Part shown: positions 1 through 12,660 of the stretch, piece after piece
Numbering within the stretch: position 1 is the stretch's first letter
Layout: every line of letters starts with the position of its first letter
Assembly: GCA_963966185.1 (NCBI GenBank)
Contig: CAWZYM010000384.1
Span: forward strand, 62,001 to 126,000
From: Rhabditoides inermis
Lineage: Eukaryota > Nematoda > Chromadorea > Rhabditida > Rhabditidae
Direction of reading: 5' to 3'
Length of the DNA: 64,000 nt
Made by a program: the position numbers and the translations under genes
The notes under the pieces: model-generated
Databases searched by the model: none
What the model was told of the DNA's origin: nothing
Seen by the model: only the letters and a program-made list of their open reading frames with translations

Positions 1-196
1 TATATTATATATTGTACACACATTGTTTTAGCAACGAAATGAAATGTATTTTATTTTACTGTATATTCTAATCATTATCATTCTCGCTGGTTTGGAGAAG
101 ATATGTTCCTGAAGAGTGCCGAATTGACATCGCCACCCAAGGTGCACTTACGATTGTAATAATAAAATGAAATAAATATCTTCAAAAAAAAGTTGT
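1..196. other. AT-rich sequence, nothing recognised
   Basis: AT-rich flank before the TTAA-flanked element at 201. No exon, RNA gene or repeat boundary could be supported here. Confidence 0.5.
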
Positions 197-200
197 TTAA

Positions 201-554
201 AGGCACAGTGGCGACTTATTTCTGCCACGACCTGCCACAACTCCTCATTTTCACACGAACAAAACATTTGGCAGTGACAGTAATCGAACCCGCGAAGATT
301 ACGGTCACAACGCAGCGCACATGCACTGAGCCATGAAGCAAGTAACAGTACGCTGTTCATTTGCGGTTACATCTCCGACGCAAATTTTTGCAGTGAAGTG
401 TTGGCGGGAAGTTCAAATTTTGAGCTGCATTCTTGGCAGTTGCAGAATCGAAAATAACTGCAGAATCGTCGTTCTTTCGCAAAAACTGCAAATGCGTTAG
501 GTTAATATGAATTTTAATAATACTCTGTGTCGAAAATAAGTCGCCACTGTTCCT
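201..554. mobile_element. 354-bp TIR element flanked by TTAA (piggyBac-like MITE)
   Basis: The ends are inverted repeats: left AGGCACAGTGGCGACTTATT, right the complement of AGGAACAGTGGCGACTTATT. Both ends are flanked directly by TTAA (197-200 and 555-558), the target duplication used by piggyBac-type transposons. There is no transposase, so it is non-autonomous. A related left end starts at 41410, a related right end lies near 36240, and related internal sequence lies near 54110. On the minus strand the middle contains a tRNA-like promoter (see 262-345). Confidence 0.6.
262..345 (-). repeat. tRNA-like (SINE-like) segment inside the TTAA element
   Basis: Read on the minus strand the segment carries TGGCTCAGTGCATG, resembling a tRNA A box, and 30-40 bases further GGGTTCGATTAC, a good B box. 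No complete cloverleaf was found, so this is a tRNA-derived segment rather than a functional tRNA. It may be a SINE captured by the TIR element, or pol III promoter boxes belonging to the element. Confidence 0.4.
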
Positions 555-876
555 TTAAGTATTTATTTGTGCACACACAATATATATTAATCTAAAATTA
601 CAACTGTACTGTTCCGATAGGCAATATTGTAGTTTCCTTGTCTATGGTGACCGCATTCTCCTTTAAAATGTTACTTTTTCACGGTCAAAATTCCCATTTG
701 CGGAAGAATTCCTTGCAGTGGTGTGTTAGTCTGAAAAAGAAATCATGTAATTTCGCACATCATCTGCAGTACTTCGAGACCGCCCTCGACTGTACGAATC
801 GAAGAAATTTGCTTGAGGTTCGGAATTCGATCAATACAGATGGTACATATCAAATATCAAAGTAAAGTTGCTCATT
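555..876. other. 3' flank of the MIT/CCCH gene
   Basis: About 320 bases downstream of the minus-strand stop at 877. On the minus strand an AATAAA is read at about 561-566, a plausible poly(A) signal some 310 bases beyond the stop. Nothing else is recognised. Confidence 0.35.
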
Positions 877-2592
877 TCAGCTTAAATGTTTATAACTGAC
901 CGCGTGCTCGAATCCGTTGTAGACACATGTGTCGGGCGAGCATCGAACGAGGCCATTGCACACATGCAGGTACTTGCACTTGCGAGCGCCGTACGGACAC
1001 TTCTCCGGCTGCCTAAGGAAAAAAAACTATATATGAACCACTTGCCATCTCTCTTTAATTGTTGGGGTCCCCAGAGATAAGGAAACAGAGATACTGAAAA
1101 GGACTAAGAGTTTCGGATCTGACATAAAGGGGGAGAGAAAAAGAGATGACGTGAAATATAGACGTCAAGTATAAAACGAGCCCACCAGCATGGTTCGTTT
1201 GGGTGTATGAAGGTGCACTTGTCGCCATGCCGACAGTTGGGGAACATCTTGCACCTAACGATTTTGTACTTGCACTTCTCCTTCGTTCCGGAAGTCGATC
1301 CTGTCTCCGAAGAGCTTCTCATATCACTCGGAGGCACAACGGCCAGTGGGATTGCGGATCTGAAATGGAGGTCAGGTGTCTTGAAGAAAATGTTACATAA
1401 CTGTAACTCCATGAACAGAAACGATATTAATGCATACCAACTAGTGTTCATAGTCATTTGTAGCAAACTTGCCTCATATGCGGCATGGAAACGGAAGCCA
1501 TGGGAGAATCGCACCTCGATTCAGAAGGACTGACTACTGTGCTGAAACATCAAAAACAATGTTATCAGCTCTACAATAACATTAATAAACAGTCTAAAAA
1601 CGTATAAGATTGTGTTCAATGCTGACCGGCTCTTTTTGTAGACTGTGATGTCACAGGATCGGCAGGTGCGCAGCGTCAGATCGAACGAGCCGGGAGTGAA
1701 TCGATTCGACGAGAGAAAGATGTCCAGACCGCGGTCGATCTTCACTACGTAGCCGTTCGAAAACCTAGTAACAATCGACCATAAACTACAAGTCGATACA
1801 TCAATAACATACTCGATCGCTCTGTCGTGCAGAATCCTGCCGTCTTTGATGTCGAAGGTGAGCTTCACCCCGTGGTCTTCCATTCCAGACTGCAGAGTAG
1901 CCAGCGCACTGCGGTTCGAGAAACCGGACGAAGACTCTTCTTAAACGACGTGATCTCAATCCCCGTTAATTCAATGTAAGGACGTCATTCTGTATTGGGA
2001 ACAAGTGGTTGATGTGTGGCGTGGTCCCCCGTGTCCCCTCCCTCCTCCACTCACTAGTCGTGGTGACCACGTGAATAGTCTTGATGCTGGATGCGGTGAG
2101 TAGAAGTTCGCAGAATCGGGTGAGATTGTCCATCTGATATGCATTCACGAGGTACGGATCACAGATGGAGACTGACGTCACAGAACGGTCGAGGTACTGT
2201 AATGAACATGGTTAAAGTGACTATATCATGTATAAAACGATTGGGGCTGATTGGTAGTTCATATTTAAACATGAAAGCACATTTCGTTTTCTTTTCTCGC
2301 GGTCGGTGTGACTGAATGATTCTGCGCAAGTAGCCTTGAGTGAAAAGTGTTAGTGAAAAGTTTTTTATGCATGTGCCCTTTATTGAATCAGGTTGACACA
2401 AGCAGTGACTCTTTACGCAAGTAATTTTAATAGATAATTGTTGTATGCTTGATACCTACCGACAGTACATGATCTCTCTCTCTCTCCCTATCCTTTTCTC
2501 TTCCACTCTCTTTTCGCCCTCCCCCCTCTCTCTCTCTCTCTCCCCTTCTCTCTCCCCCTCTCTCCTCTCCCTCGTCCCTCGCCCTCTCCAGC

Positions 2593-2646
<54 letters not shown>

Positions 2647-3204
2647 TTCCCTATCGTTATCATGTCCTCCAGATCACTCACTTTCTTCTCGAATATGCTC
2701 TGATACGACAGCCCCTTTGTCCCGTGCAGAATCGATCTCTCCTCGACAAACGTTGTCGTTTCAGCCGATTCGATGGATTTCTCCAGTTTATCTAGACGCT
2801 CTTTCATCGAGGGAATCTGAATAGCTTAATGAAATCACCACATTTTTTTTTGAAGTGGAACAAAAAATATCATTTATCATGTGAATATTAAAAAAACTAA
2901 CGTTATTGCTCGATAGAAGATCGTTGTAGAGGTTTTCGTTGCCACTAGTGAAGCTGAAATCAGTTAAGAGTTAGGAGAAAACTGTTGAAATAATCTCCTG
3001 AAAACTAAATATTTGATAACGGTCTCACTTTTTACACTCTGTTTCCACAATTGAGATTCCTTTTCTATATAGCTCAATCGCTTCTGTCACATTTCCTTTG
3101 CGATCGTGTTCCAACGCCTAAATTCACTTTTTAACATGGTACATAGAATAAGATATGTAGTATACTTTTTCCAAGCTCTTTCTCCCTTCGTGGATGTTGT
3201 TCAT
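877..3204 (-). CDS. MITD1: MITD1-like MIT-domain protein spliced to CCCH zinc fingers
   Basis: Model: complement(join(877..1012, 1186..1359, 1515..1541, 1627..1764, 1813..1939, 2055..2196, 2682..2816, 2902..2953, 3029..3117, 3166..3204)). All ten exons join in phase to give 352 aa. Residues 1-60 resemble an MIT domain (ALEHDRKGNVTEAIELYRKG). Residues about 100-230 match the phospholipase-D-like MIT_C domain of MITD1 (YLDRSVTSVSICDPYLVNAY; FSNGYVVKIDRGLDIF). MITD1 is known as an ESCRT-III binder acting in cytokinesis. Residues 286-302 form a CX5CX5CX3H finger and 307-324 a CX5CX6CX3H finger, the spacing seen in the poly(A)-binding proteins Nab2/ZC3H14. Alternative: translation ends at 1521 in an unspliced seventh exon (275 aa, close to the usual size of MITD1), leaving the CCCH exons as a separate 3' fragment. 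The MITD1 part is well supported; the fusion is inferred. Confidence 0.75.
2315..2425. repeat. Degenerate hairpin MITE, AGTACTT family
   Basis: Contains TTGAATCAGGTTGACACA and TTTACGCAAGTAATTTT, matching the arms of the fold-back elements at 51816-51941 and 58824-59309. Arms are diverged (TGCGCAAGTAGCC left, TTTACGCAAGTAA right). It lies in the MITD1-like intron. Confidence 0.4.
2478..2640. repeat. (CT)n-rich microsatellite
   Basis: Imperfect then pure CT tract inside an intron of the MITD1-like gene (GA on the coding strand), directly beyond the donor site at 2681. Confidence 0.9.
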
Positions 3205-3808
3205 TATAATTTTATTTCAATTAGTAGTGATTTGTATTTGTGATGAAGTGATAATTCTGAAAAAAATCAAGATATAAAATAAATACCAATAATAAAAAGT
3301 ATGGAGATCGATAATGAGTAGATAAGAAGGAGACGTAAAGTCAACTTTTAAAAAAATGCAGACGGTTGTAGATACAATGATCGAGCTGCAATAGAGACAG
3401 ATCGGCATTGCCGGCAACTAACATACTGGCGCAAGCTAAACATTGATTTTCTTATCAGGATGACTGACTCAGCACACACATGATAAGATATGAAGAAATC
3501 ATAAATGCAGTGTTGCTATGCATATACATATTGATAAATTATATGTATGTATATTGATAAATTCATCTAAAAGATGCGACACATATTTTTTTCAAAAATT
3601 CTTCCGTCAAAGCCAACTACAAATCATGATTCAAATAAAGCCGATGTGATCTTCGACGACTGATGTGGTTCTCTTACTCAATATTTTTATCTCTCCAGTC
3701 TCAAGTAGTTTTGAACACTTTTTCAACACTCCCTGAACCTTTGTATCTATTGTCGTTCTTTACTGACTGGTTTCTGTGTGATAAAGAAACATCAGCTTCC
3801 ACGGAACA
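3205..3808. other. Intergenic region between two minus-strand genes
   Basis: It separates the start codon of the MITD1-like gene (3204) from the poly(A) signal of the Gly-rich gene (3809). It should hold the promoter of the former. It is AT-rich with no clear TATA box. Confidence 0.4.
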
Positions 3809-3814
3809 TTTATT
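3809..3814 (-). terminator. AATAAA poly(A) signal of Gly-rich gene A
   Basis: AATAAA on the minus strand about 70 bases past the stop, in a 3' UTR that is nearly identical to that of the sister gene (27156-27161). Confidence 0.75.
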
Positions 3815-3881
3815 GGATTCTTGCCAAATGTACAACACAATGTCATGATATGAACAAGCAGTGAATGACAATGGTAGCTTT

Positions 3882-5516
3882 TCAGAAAACCCTGGAAGCG
3901 CGAGTCTTCTTGGCAGCGGAGCGCCTCTTCTTTCGGTACTCAGCCTCGTCATCATTGTCAGGTCCGGGATAGGTGGCCTCGTGATCCGAGGAAGCAGGAG
4001 CAGCCGGTGCCTCGTAAGAAGTAGGAACAGTCGTTGTGGCTGGAGCAGGAGCAGAAGCCACATACGGAGCAGGGACAGGAGCCGGAGCGGGGAGTTCCTC
4101 AGCCTCCTCCTCGTCGTCGTCAAACTCCTGTTCGGGAGCAGTCGTCTCCTCCACGGTCACAGTTTGCCTCTGGGGAGCAGGCTTCTCTTCATGCACCTGC
4201 TCCTCCGAATACTCCTCCTCTCCGGCGGGTTTTGTGTAGCTGTCTCCATACGGTGTCTGCTGATCGGCCTCTGATACAGTCTCGGCCACTGTGGGAGCAG
4301 GAGCAGGAGCAGGTGCGACTAGGGTCTTCGCAACAGTAGTGATATGCGCAGCAGCAGTTTTCTTGGCACCGTTAGCTCCATATCCGTCGTCGTTAAAGTC
4401 CTCTACGTACTCAGTACCAGAGTTGGTCTGCACATTTGATTGAGTGATGATGGCAGCAGAAGGAGCCACAGGAGCAACGTACGGCTGAACAGGAACCACA
4501 GGGCCAACCGGCGCAGACTGGGTGTATCCTGCGGGACCAACGGAAACCACAAAACCACCTCCGATAGGTCCGGTGGCAACGGGAGCAGGAGCGCGGGCGT
4601 ATCCTCCTGCGGAAGGTCCACCAAATCCTCCAACGGCAGAAGCTGGTCCGGCGTATCCGGCACCTCCTCCGAAGCCTCCGAAGGGACCAGCACGAGCGTA
4701 TTCGCCGGCGCCTCCAACGGGTCCGGTGTATCCGGCACCTCCTCCGAAGAGACCAGCATGAGCGTACCCACCGGCGGCTCCAACGAGTCCGGCGGCAGCG
4801 GGTCCGGTGTATCCGGCCCCTCCTCCGAAGGGACCAGCACGAGCGTACCCGCCGGCGCCTCCAACGGGTCCAGCGGCAGCGGATCCGGTGTATCCGGCCC
4901 CTCCTCCGAAGGGACCAGCACGAGCGTACCCACCGGCGCCTCCAACGGGTCCAGCGGCAGCAAGTCCGGTGTATCCGGCACCTCCTCCGAAGGGACCAGC
5001 ATGAGCGTACCCACCGGCGCCTCCAACGGGTCCAGCGGCAGCGGGTCCGGTGTATCCGGCACCTCCTCCGTAAGGACCAGCAGAAGCGTACCCACCGGCG
5101 CCTCCAACGGGTCCGGAGTATCCGGCACCTCCTCCGATAGGACTAGCACGAGCGTACCCACCGGAGCCTCCAATGGGTCCGGCGGCAGCGGGTCCAGCGT
5201 ATCCGGCACCTCCTCCGATGGGACCAGCATGAGCATACCCACCGAAGCCTCCGACGTGTCCGGCGTATTTAACCGGAGCTGGGGCGGAGAAACCGCCTCC
5301 AATGGGACCAGTTGGGTAGGCTTCGGCCATACCTCCAGCAATTGCGCCTCCCCCACCGAAAGACTGCACCGGCGCAACGTAGTTGGAAGGGGCAGTGGGG
5401 TACTAAAGTCACCGAATGAAAATAGTAAAGTAAGAGGAATAATGAAAACTTACAGCTCCTCCCATGTTGTGGGCAAGCATGGGAGCGACGAGAGAGAGAA
5501 TGATGGAGGTCTTCAT
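3882..5516 (-). CDS. Secreted Gly/Ala/Tyr-rich repeat protein, copy A
   Basis: Model: complement(join(3882..5402, 5454..5516)), 527 aa. Exon 1 encodes a hydrophobic N-terminus (MKTSIILSLVAPMLAHNMGG) that looks like a signal peptide. A 51-bp intron follows. The first half of the mature protein is a tandem repeat of about 27 residues (GGAGGYARAGPFGGGAGYTG with Ala/Pro linkers). It is followed by a Pro/Val linker, an acidic region (DDDEEEAEE) and a basic tail with a furin-like RKKRR motif near the C-terminus. The composition resembles extracellular structural proteins such as cuticle or eggshell components, but no family was recognised. The sister gene at 25529-27088 is inverted and near identical, with fewer repeats. 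Function is unknown. Confidence 0.8.
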
Positions 5517-5567
5517 GGCAGAGGAATGGGAAGGTGTGAAAGGTGTCTACTGCACCCACCGCCTTCC

Positions 5568-5575
5568 CTTATATA
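5568..5575 (-). promoter_or_regulatory. TATA box of Gly-rich gene A
   Basis: TATATAAG on the minus strand, 52-59 bases before the start codon. The sister gene has TATAAAA at the same distance, although the sequences around the two boxes are unrelated. Confidence 0.6.
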
Positions 5576-6744
5576 CCGGTGACCCGACAGCATTGTCTCT
5601 CTTTTTCCGGCTGTCGCTTTACACCCCCGAGTTCACATTCCGCCCGCCGGCGAGAGTGCGCGCCACAAAAAAAAACATCTGCGACCAAGTTGGCACGAAA
5701 CTTGTTCCCTACAAATCCAATCAACACGCCTTCAACTTCATATTTTTATCATGTTCATATTATATGAGTACACACACGAGAGGAGTAATATAATAGGATG
5801 CACATAGAATATATAATAATGTTGTTAATAGCGTACGGGGGTAGTGTTGGGTGTGGGGGGACAAGGGTGAATTGCGAGAGGGGTGTTTCACGGGGACTCT
5901 AGTCTAGTCACTGGGGTTCTGTCTACAACTAGCGACGGGTTACGCGAGTACCAGTACAGTACTATCGGGATGAGGGACACTGGTTGGGGAAGGGGGACAA
6001 CGGAACCTGACACGCCCTCAGGCGAGGGGGCTATCGATCATCTAGCGGATGGAACGGGGGAGAGAGAGGAAAGAAAGAGGGTTGGGACTATGGTACACAC
6101 GTCGCTCCACGCGCTATGTACAGAGTCTAGACGAAAGAGGCATCGGTATCACAATATTGTCTATATGGGGATGGTAGTGGAAAGGTACGGTGGAGGGGGG
6201 CGAATCTACTGCTTGTCAGTCTATCCCTATATACAGAACACATATATAGAACTCTCTACACACTCGAAAGGCTCGAATCTACCGGGGCGGGAAAACGGGG
6301 GCGACGGACATCGGGACGTTGGAAAGAACACACTCGGGGTAGTAGCAGGGTAGAACAGCAATCAAATCAAACTCAAATGAAATCAGCGAGACGGCGTATG
6401 TGAAAGAGTACGGGTGTCGAGGAGGGTTTATGTGTGTGTATGGGGTGGGTGTGTGAAAGTATCGACGGTATGGACGAAAGATTTTGTGCTGCATTGTACA
6501 TTAGACGAACATGCGTCCGAGGGGGCAGGGCTGTTTCGAGAGAGAGAACTATGCCTACGCGACGACGTCTACGGGCGCCTCAGACTCGGTCTCCTGAATA
6601 CGAGCATTACAATAAAATACTGTAAACGATGGAGCAGATTCTTCAATCTTACACTAATTGAAATACATTCTTCTATAATGATAACAATCGAATCAGAATT
6701 ATCGCGCTAAGAACTACCGTGACCGATAAACACCGTAATGTTGT
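5576..6744. other. Region between Gly-rich gene A and the bcl-11 stop codon
   Basis: G-rich sequence on the plus strand with no supported exon. It probably contains the 3' UTR of the minus-strand bcl-11 gene and upstream sequence of the Gly-rich gene. No convincing poly(A) signal was identified for bcl-11. Confidence 0.4.
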
Positions 6745-9700
6745 CTACCGCTCGCGTACCTTCTTGATCCTGGCGTTGAGCTCCGCGGCCTCTGTCTCCT
6801 CCATGTCCTCCTCCTCCCCGTAGTCCTCGGGTCGGTTCAGAGGGGGCACGCCTGTATTCGTCGACGGCTGCGACACGTTCAGCGCCTGAAAGATGTATTA
6901 CTCATTCGTTTCCACTCTTGACTTTTTTCAGACTTCTTTTACACATTTCACAAATAGACGTTCGGCGCGGAGAGAGAGAGAGAGATCGAAAACGTACCTG
7001 GAGCCAGTTGAGCACGATCTGGTTGCTCTGCGAGACGGCGGCCGATGCAGCAGCGGAGTGGGAGGTGGTGGGGGGCGGGGCCTGAGGGGCGGAGCTGAGC
7101 GGGCGCGGCATCGGCTGAGTGGACAGCGCCAGAAGGGAGGTAGCGTCCGCGAGAGAGGAAGGCGTGATCTTGCCGGCGACTGAAATATTTCAGAAATATT
7201 TTTATTATCAGAACTAAGTCCACCATATGCTAATAGCATCAACAAAGCTGCATGGTATGCGCGTATACAATGTAGCAGAGAAAACGTGTTATTTTGTTGT
7301 TAGGCAATTGATCCATGACAAATGACGACTGGAGAACGGTAACCATGAACAGTCAGGAAGGACTTGGACAACAGTGGCTACTAACTATTTTACTACTTCC
7401 GGATATTTGACTATCTATAGGAAGAACTATTTGATTGGACGAATCAAAAAGATCTACTCACAGTCGGGGCTTCCGCGGACGGCGGCGTTGTTGTTGATGA
7501 CGCACTTCCTCATGTGCTTCTCGAGGGTCGAGTGGACGGTGAACGGCATGCGGCAGATATAGCAGTGGTACGTCTCCTGCAACACGTCATCCTAGTTTGC
7601 GGGATGTACAGACAAACTTTCGGTTGTAGTTGGTTGGTGATCTCTTATTTCTTATAGATGTTTTCATCATTCTTCATGTAAGTGCAATATGTCTTTGCAA
7701 ATTATTATTAGAAAGATTGTTTTCAATGTTTTTCTTCATTCTCATCTATCCCTGCTAATTGCACCTTGCGGTTGGTGGGAACGCATTTCATTGAGAAGTG
7801 CATGCTATTTTTTCTACTCATCCAACCTGCCATCTTGCCATCCATTATATCCATTACAATCTATTTTGTTTCCTTGGTGAAAAAAATTCGCCAGGTTAGG
7901 GACGAAATGTGTTCTTTTTGTTCTAGTATGTCTCTGCCCCGCGCACCTTTCCCTGCTGTCCGTGGGTCCTCATGTGCCGTGTCAGCTTGCTCGACTGCGC
8001 ACACGCATACGGACACAGCTGGCACTTGTACGGCTTCTCGCCTGTAATTGTTTCATTGATTTTTTTTTATTAATTTTAGTTTTTGGTTTGTAGGCATTGA
8101 CTTATTATTTTTTTCTCACCTGTATGCGATCGAAGATGGACGATGAGGTTGGAGCGGTTGGTGAACACCTGCAAATTGTTTTGTCATGTTTTTTTTGTCA
8201 CTGCCGGTAAGTATTGCCTCAGGAAATCGCATGCGTGTGTGCGAAAAAAAATTCGCAAATTATGCGTTAGCGGCAAAGTGTGTGTGGGGGGTGGCGCACC
8301 TTGCTGCAGTACGTGCAGCGCTCCTTCTTGACGTTGTTGAGGCGGCGGGCGGCCGGCTCTGCCAGGTCGTTGTCGTCCACCACAATGTAGTCGTCGCTCT
8401 CCGATTTGGCGGGGGTCATGGAGGTCTTGGGCATCTGGAGGTAAGCGAATGATGCGAATTACTCATTTCATTTTATTCTAAAAGATAGAGAGGGAGAGAG
8501 AGGAGGAGAGAGAGGGGGGAAACAAAAAGGTGGTCCACGCGAACGTACCTTATTGGCGGGTCCGTCAGTGTTGGGGCTGAGTCGCCGTCGGACGGCGGAC
8601 GATGGCCGCGCGATTCCCGTGGGGGTGAATGCGCCCGCGCGGGGTTCTTCCCTGTCAATGGAACACACACATAAGTTGCCGTCAGTCACACCAAAACACT
8701 ATTAAAATCATGTAGAATCGCCCTAGTAAATGCCTTTCGAATAGTACTTGAGATCAGTCACGCCAAAACATTTTCCAAAACATTTAGAATCGCCCTTATG
8801 TTAGAGAACGCCGATTCGGACTGTCTTGCTATCTCTTCGCGAATGGGTACCGAAGAGACTGACTTCAATCTCGCACCTATGCCCCACGTACCCCTTTAGT
8901 TGACTGAAGAGTGTGCCCTGGAAGAGTCCCGGAGTGGCTGGGGCCGGCAGGGGGGCCGAAGTGGGGACCGCGGGGGGCGCCGCCAGAGGAGACGGCGGCA
9001 CCTCAACACACTCAGTCACCAAACAGCTCTCACTCATTTCTGACAAGTTTCCTATTATCATACTCTCTGTCTATGTTTATATATTGTCCTACTGTCCTAC
9101 ATAAACAAACAATTGTGTCGGTATGGAGGAGATAGAGAGAGTGATCGTGCTCGCACCTGCTGTCCCCATCCGTTGCTGAGCCCCAGCAGGGCTGCGGCCG
9201 CGGTGTTGTTCAGGCTGTTCAGGTTGTTCAGAGAGGACATCTGCGCGTAGTAGTCCTGCATCGCGTTCAGCACCGCAGGCTGCATCCAGATGTTCTGCAA
9301 TTGTGTGTGTAATTTTGTAATATATTAGTAACTTTTTTTATTCAATCATTCATCTGAGTAAGTAATTACAAGAAACGGCTACGTTCTCTTCCACCAGATA
9401 TAATGTGTACTTGATAAACACCTCTCACCGTTGATTATAGCTAAAATGTGGGAAGTGGGGAACAACTAGCAGGTTTGTTGCCACACGTGAGTGCGCACTA
9501 CTATTTCATGTTTTTTATTCGAGTTTCATTAGATCGAACAGGGCTTGGCTCAGATAAATGAAAACTGCGTGTGACATTTCGGAGGTCACAGCGTGAAAAA
9601 AGTTTGAAGTTTCGATTTGAGATACATCCGTCGGACAAAAATATGTCTTAGCCTGTCATGTCTGGATGTCCGGAAAGCAGTGCGAAAATCGGAGTGCGTG

Positions 9701-11441
9701 TTTCACGGTGGACACTACGTTGAATGCAGGCGGCGACTCACCTGTAGCGGGTTCTGCTGTTGTTGCTGCTGCACGGGCTGTTCCTGCTTGATCTGACTGG
9801 AGGAGGCGGAGGAGGAAGTGGGGGTGAACGCCGAGACAACCTCTTCATCCGTGCCCTCTGACAGCGGCAGGCGGCTGGAAGAGAAGTGGATGAACACTGA
9901 TATTGTTCGACATTTATCGCCTTATGTGACGTTGTAGTGTCAGACACACGCAATTGGAAAAGCGCATAAGTTTCAAATATGAAGTTTGGCTCATCTTCCC
10001 TTTTAGTCACTTCAATCTTCATCCGACTGCCTCTTTATTTTGCTTTGCGCTCATCTTATCTGATCTTTCTCAAACCACCACTTCGGTCATAATCTAATCA
10101 CCGTCGCATCGCTACTCGTCTACTTCTACTTTGTATGTGACTTTTCAAAGCCAAAAAAATACTATTCACATGTTCTGACTGAGACTAGATACGTTCTTAT
10201 TTATCAGTGAAATGATATCTACTTAATCTCTGATAAACACCTAGTCTCCTAGTCAATGGAAAACACGATGCTCGAAACGGCTTGAATACATTTGATTATT
10301 GCGTGTTATTGATGTGAACCCACCTCTTCTTCTCTCCTGCCTCTCTTCCCTTCTCGCCCGCCTTCTCCGCGATCTGCTTCAGTCGCTCCGAGCAGAAGGC
10401 GTTCAGTGAGAACGCCGACTTGGCCGAAGGTTGAAGGCCCTTGGGCGCTGAAACAATAATTCATTATCATGCTCCTGAACTTTGACAGTGATATCATATC
10501 CCATATACCAGGCTTTGTCAGAAGAAAACTAACAATAGATAGTATTCAAATCATCAGTAAATCTAGCAATTGTTCAGATTTTATTCGACTTAAATTGCTT
10601 TTATGATGAATCGGTTTTATTGATTTAAATCGATTGATCAATATCTCTCACCTTCATCTTCCCTGCCGGGCGACAGACTGCCGGCATTGCTGGTATTGGA
10701 GGCGGGCGAAGACGACGTGGCCGGAAGGGAAAACGCGTCGAATGACTCCTGACATAATGATTCATTGATTTTTTTTATTTTGATATCATGACAGACCATC
10801 GAATTATCGATGTATTGTTTTTCTTCTATTTTCACTTTGAAAATCAGGCTACTCCTAATTGATTAAATAAAAGTATCGATTTATTGATTTGCTCACCTGG
10901 CACACCCTGATGCCGTGTTGTCTGTATGCGTGTCGTAGCAGCCCCCATATGTCCGCACTCCTCTCCCCGCAAGTGTGACACGTCAGCCGACGGTGAGAGG
11001 GTTCTGAAGGAGGGAAACGAGAATTAGATATGTGCTATTGGGTTTTGTTAAGTTGTAATGTGGACAATGTGATAGAGTTGTGGAGGAAAAAATGAATTTG
11101 TGAAAGATGAGTTATTATTTTTGTTTTATATTTTACAGTGATTTTGGTGAGGCGGCGCAGAAGAGGACAATGTGCAACTGTCTCTGTGTGAATGTAATAC
11201 TGATATGAAGGAAAGCATCGTACAGTTGATTGCATAATTGTTCGAAATTTGAATTGTCGTCCCTTGATTGCGCTACAGCGTGTGTTTCAAACCGCTCTCT
11301 CAACAAAACGCTAATCGGTGTGGCAGGATCGAAATAGCGTCGAAAGCGAAATCCCTTTCGCTTTCGTCCTTGCGACACATCCGAATACGCAATGTAGCCG
11401 GTTTCGGTCCCCGTGTCTATCCCCGCACATCCACACTTTCC

Positions 11442-11507
<66 letters not shown>

Positions 11508-12240
11508 CGCTGCCTATGCAACAACCGGTAAATCGCCGGTCGCCGTGCCGCTTTCACTCTCTCTTTCCCCGAATAGATCCGATCTCTCGTTTTTGCGCTG
11601 CATCCACACTTTCGCTATCGTATAGTTTCGTTTTTGCACTAGGATCAGGCTGGATAGGCGGAACACCCCCCAGTGAGCAGAGAATACGGTAGACCAGTTC
11701 CCCCGCCCTATTGTTGGGGGTATGTTTTGCAACGCAAGAGCTTTGTGAGAGGGCGGCAGACAGTAGGTAAATACTAACGCATGTGCAACAATAACAACAA
11801 TTGTGAAGTGAAACTGGTATTGAGCTGCGGATCGATCGATGGCAGATCAGTGACTCCCTCGGAGAGAGTGAGAGAACCGGGAGGAAAAAGTATCTGGCAG
11901 AGCCACACGTATGTTGTTTGCGCAGCATACATTCTCCCGCGCAACGGGAATTTTTATGATTTGCAATCGCTGGTTGAGGCGCTGGGACCGGACGCTTTTT
12001 GGCGACTCGCGCGGCAAGTCAAACAACGTGGGCTGCCACGCAGCGCTGAGTGAGAGGGGGTGCGACGCAGCGAGTGAGCGAGTGAGTGATGTGATCACAA
12101 GCTGTACACACTCGTTGCCGGTCAGAGTTGACTCACGGTCAGATGGAGGGACGCAGCTATTTCTGTCGCTGTCTGTATGTTTGCAGTAAAGCACGTGAAT
12201 CGCCGTGGCGAGTAGAGTAAACCAAGAGGCTCTCTCCCCC

Positions 12241-12292
<52 letters not shown>

Positions 12293-12469
12293 GTGTGACC
12301 GCTGCTGAGTGAGTCAGGAGTGCGGTCAGTAAGAGCAATCGATTGTTTTCGCGCTGAACTACCAGGCATACTGGTCTACAAGTTTCGTAAATCCCTTCGA
12401 CGGGTCAGTCATGTGGTTTGGGATGCGAGCCAAGTGAGAGAGAGGGAAGAGAGAGAGCGAGAGAGAGAG

Positions 12470-12517
<48 letters not shown>

Positions 12518-12585
12518 GTATAGGCAAAGTGATCGCGGCAGTCCAGCATGTCCGAAAAGTGCATGGGGAGAGAGGGAGCGCTGTC

Positions 12586-12660
<75 letters not shown>

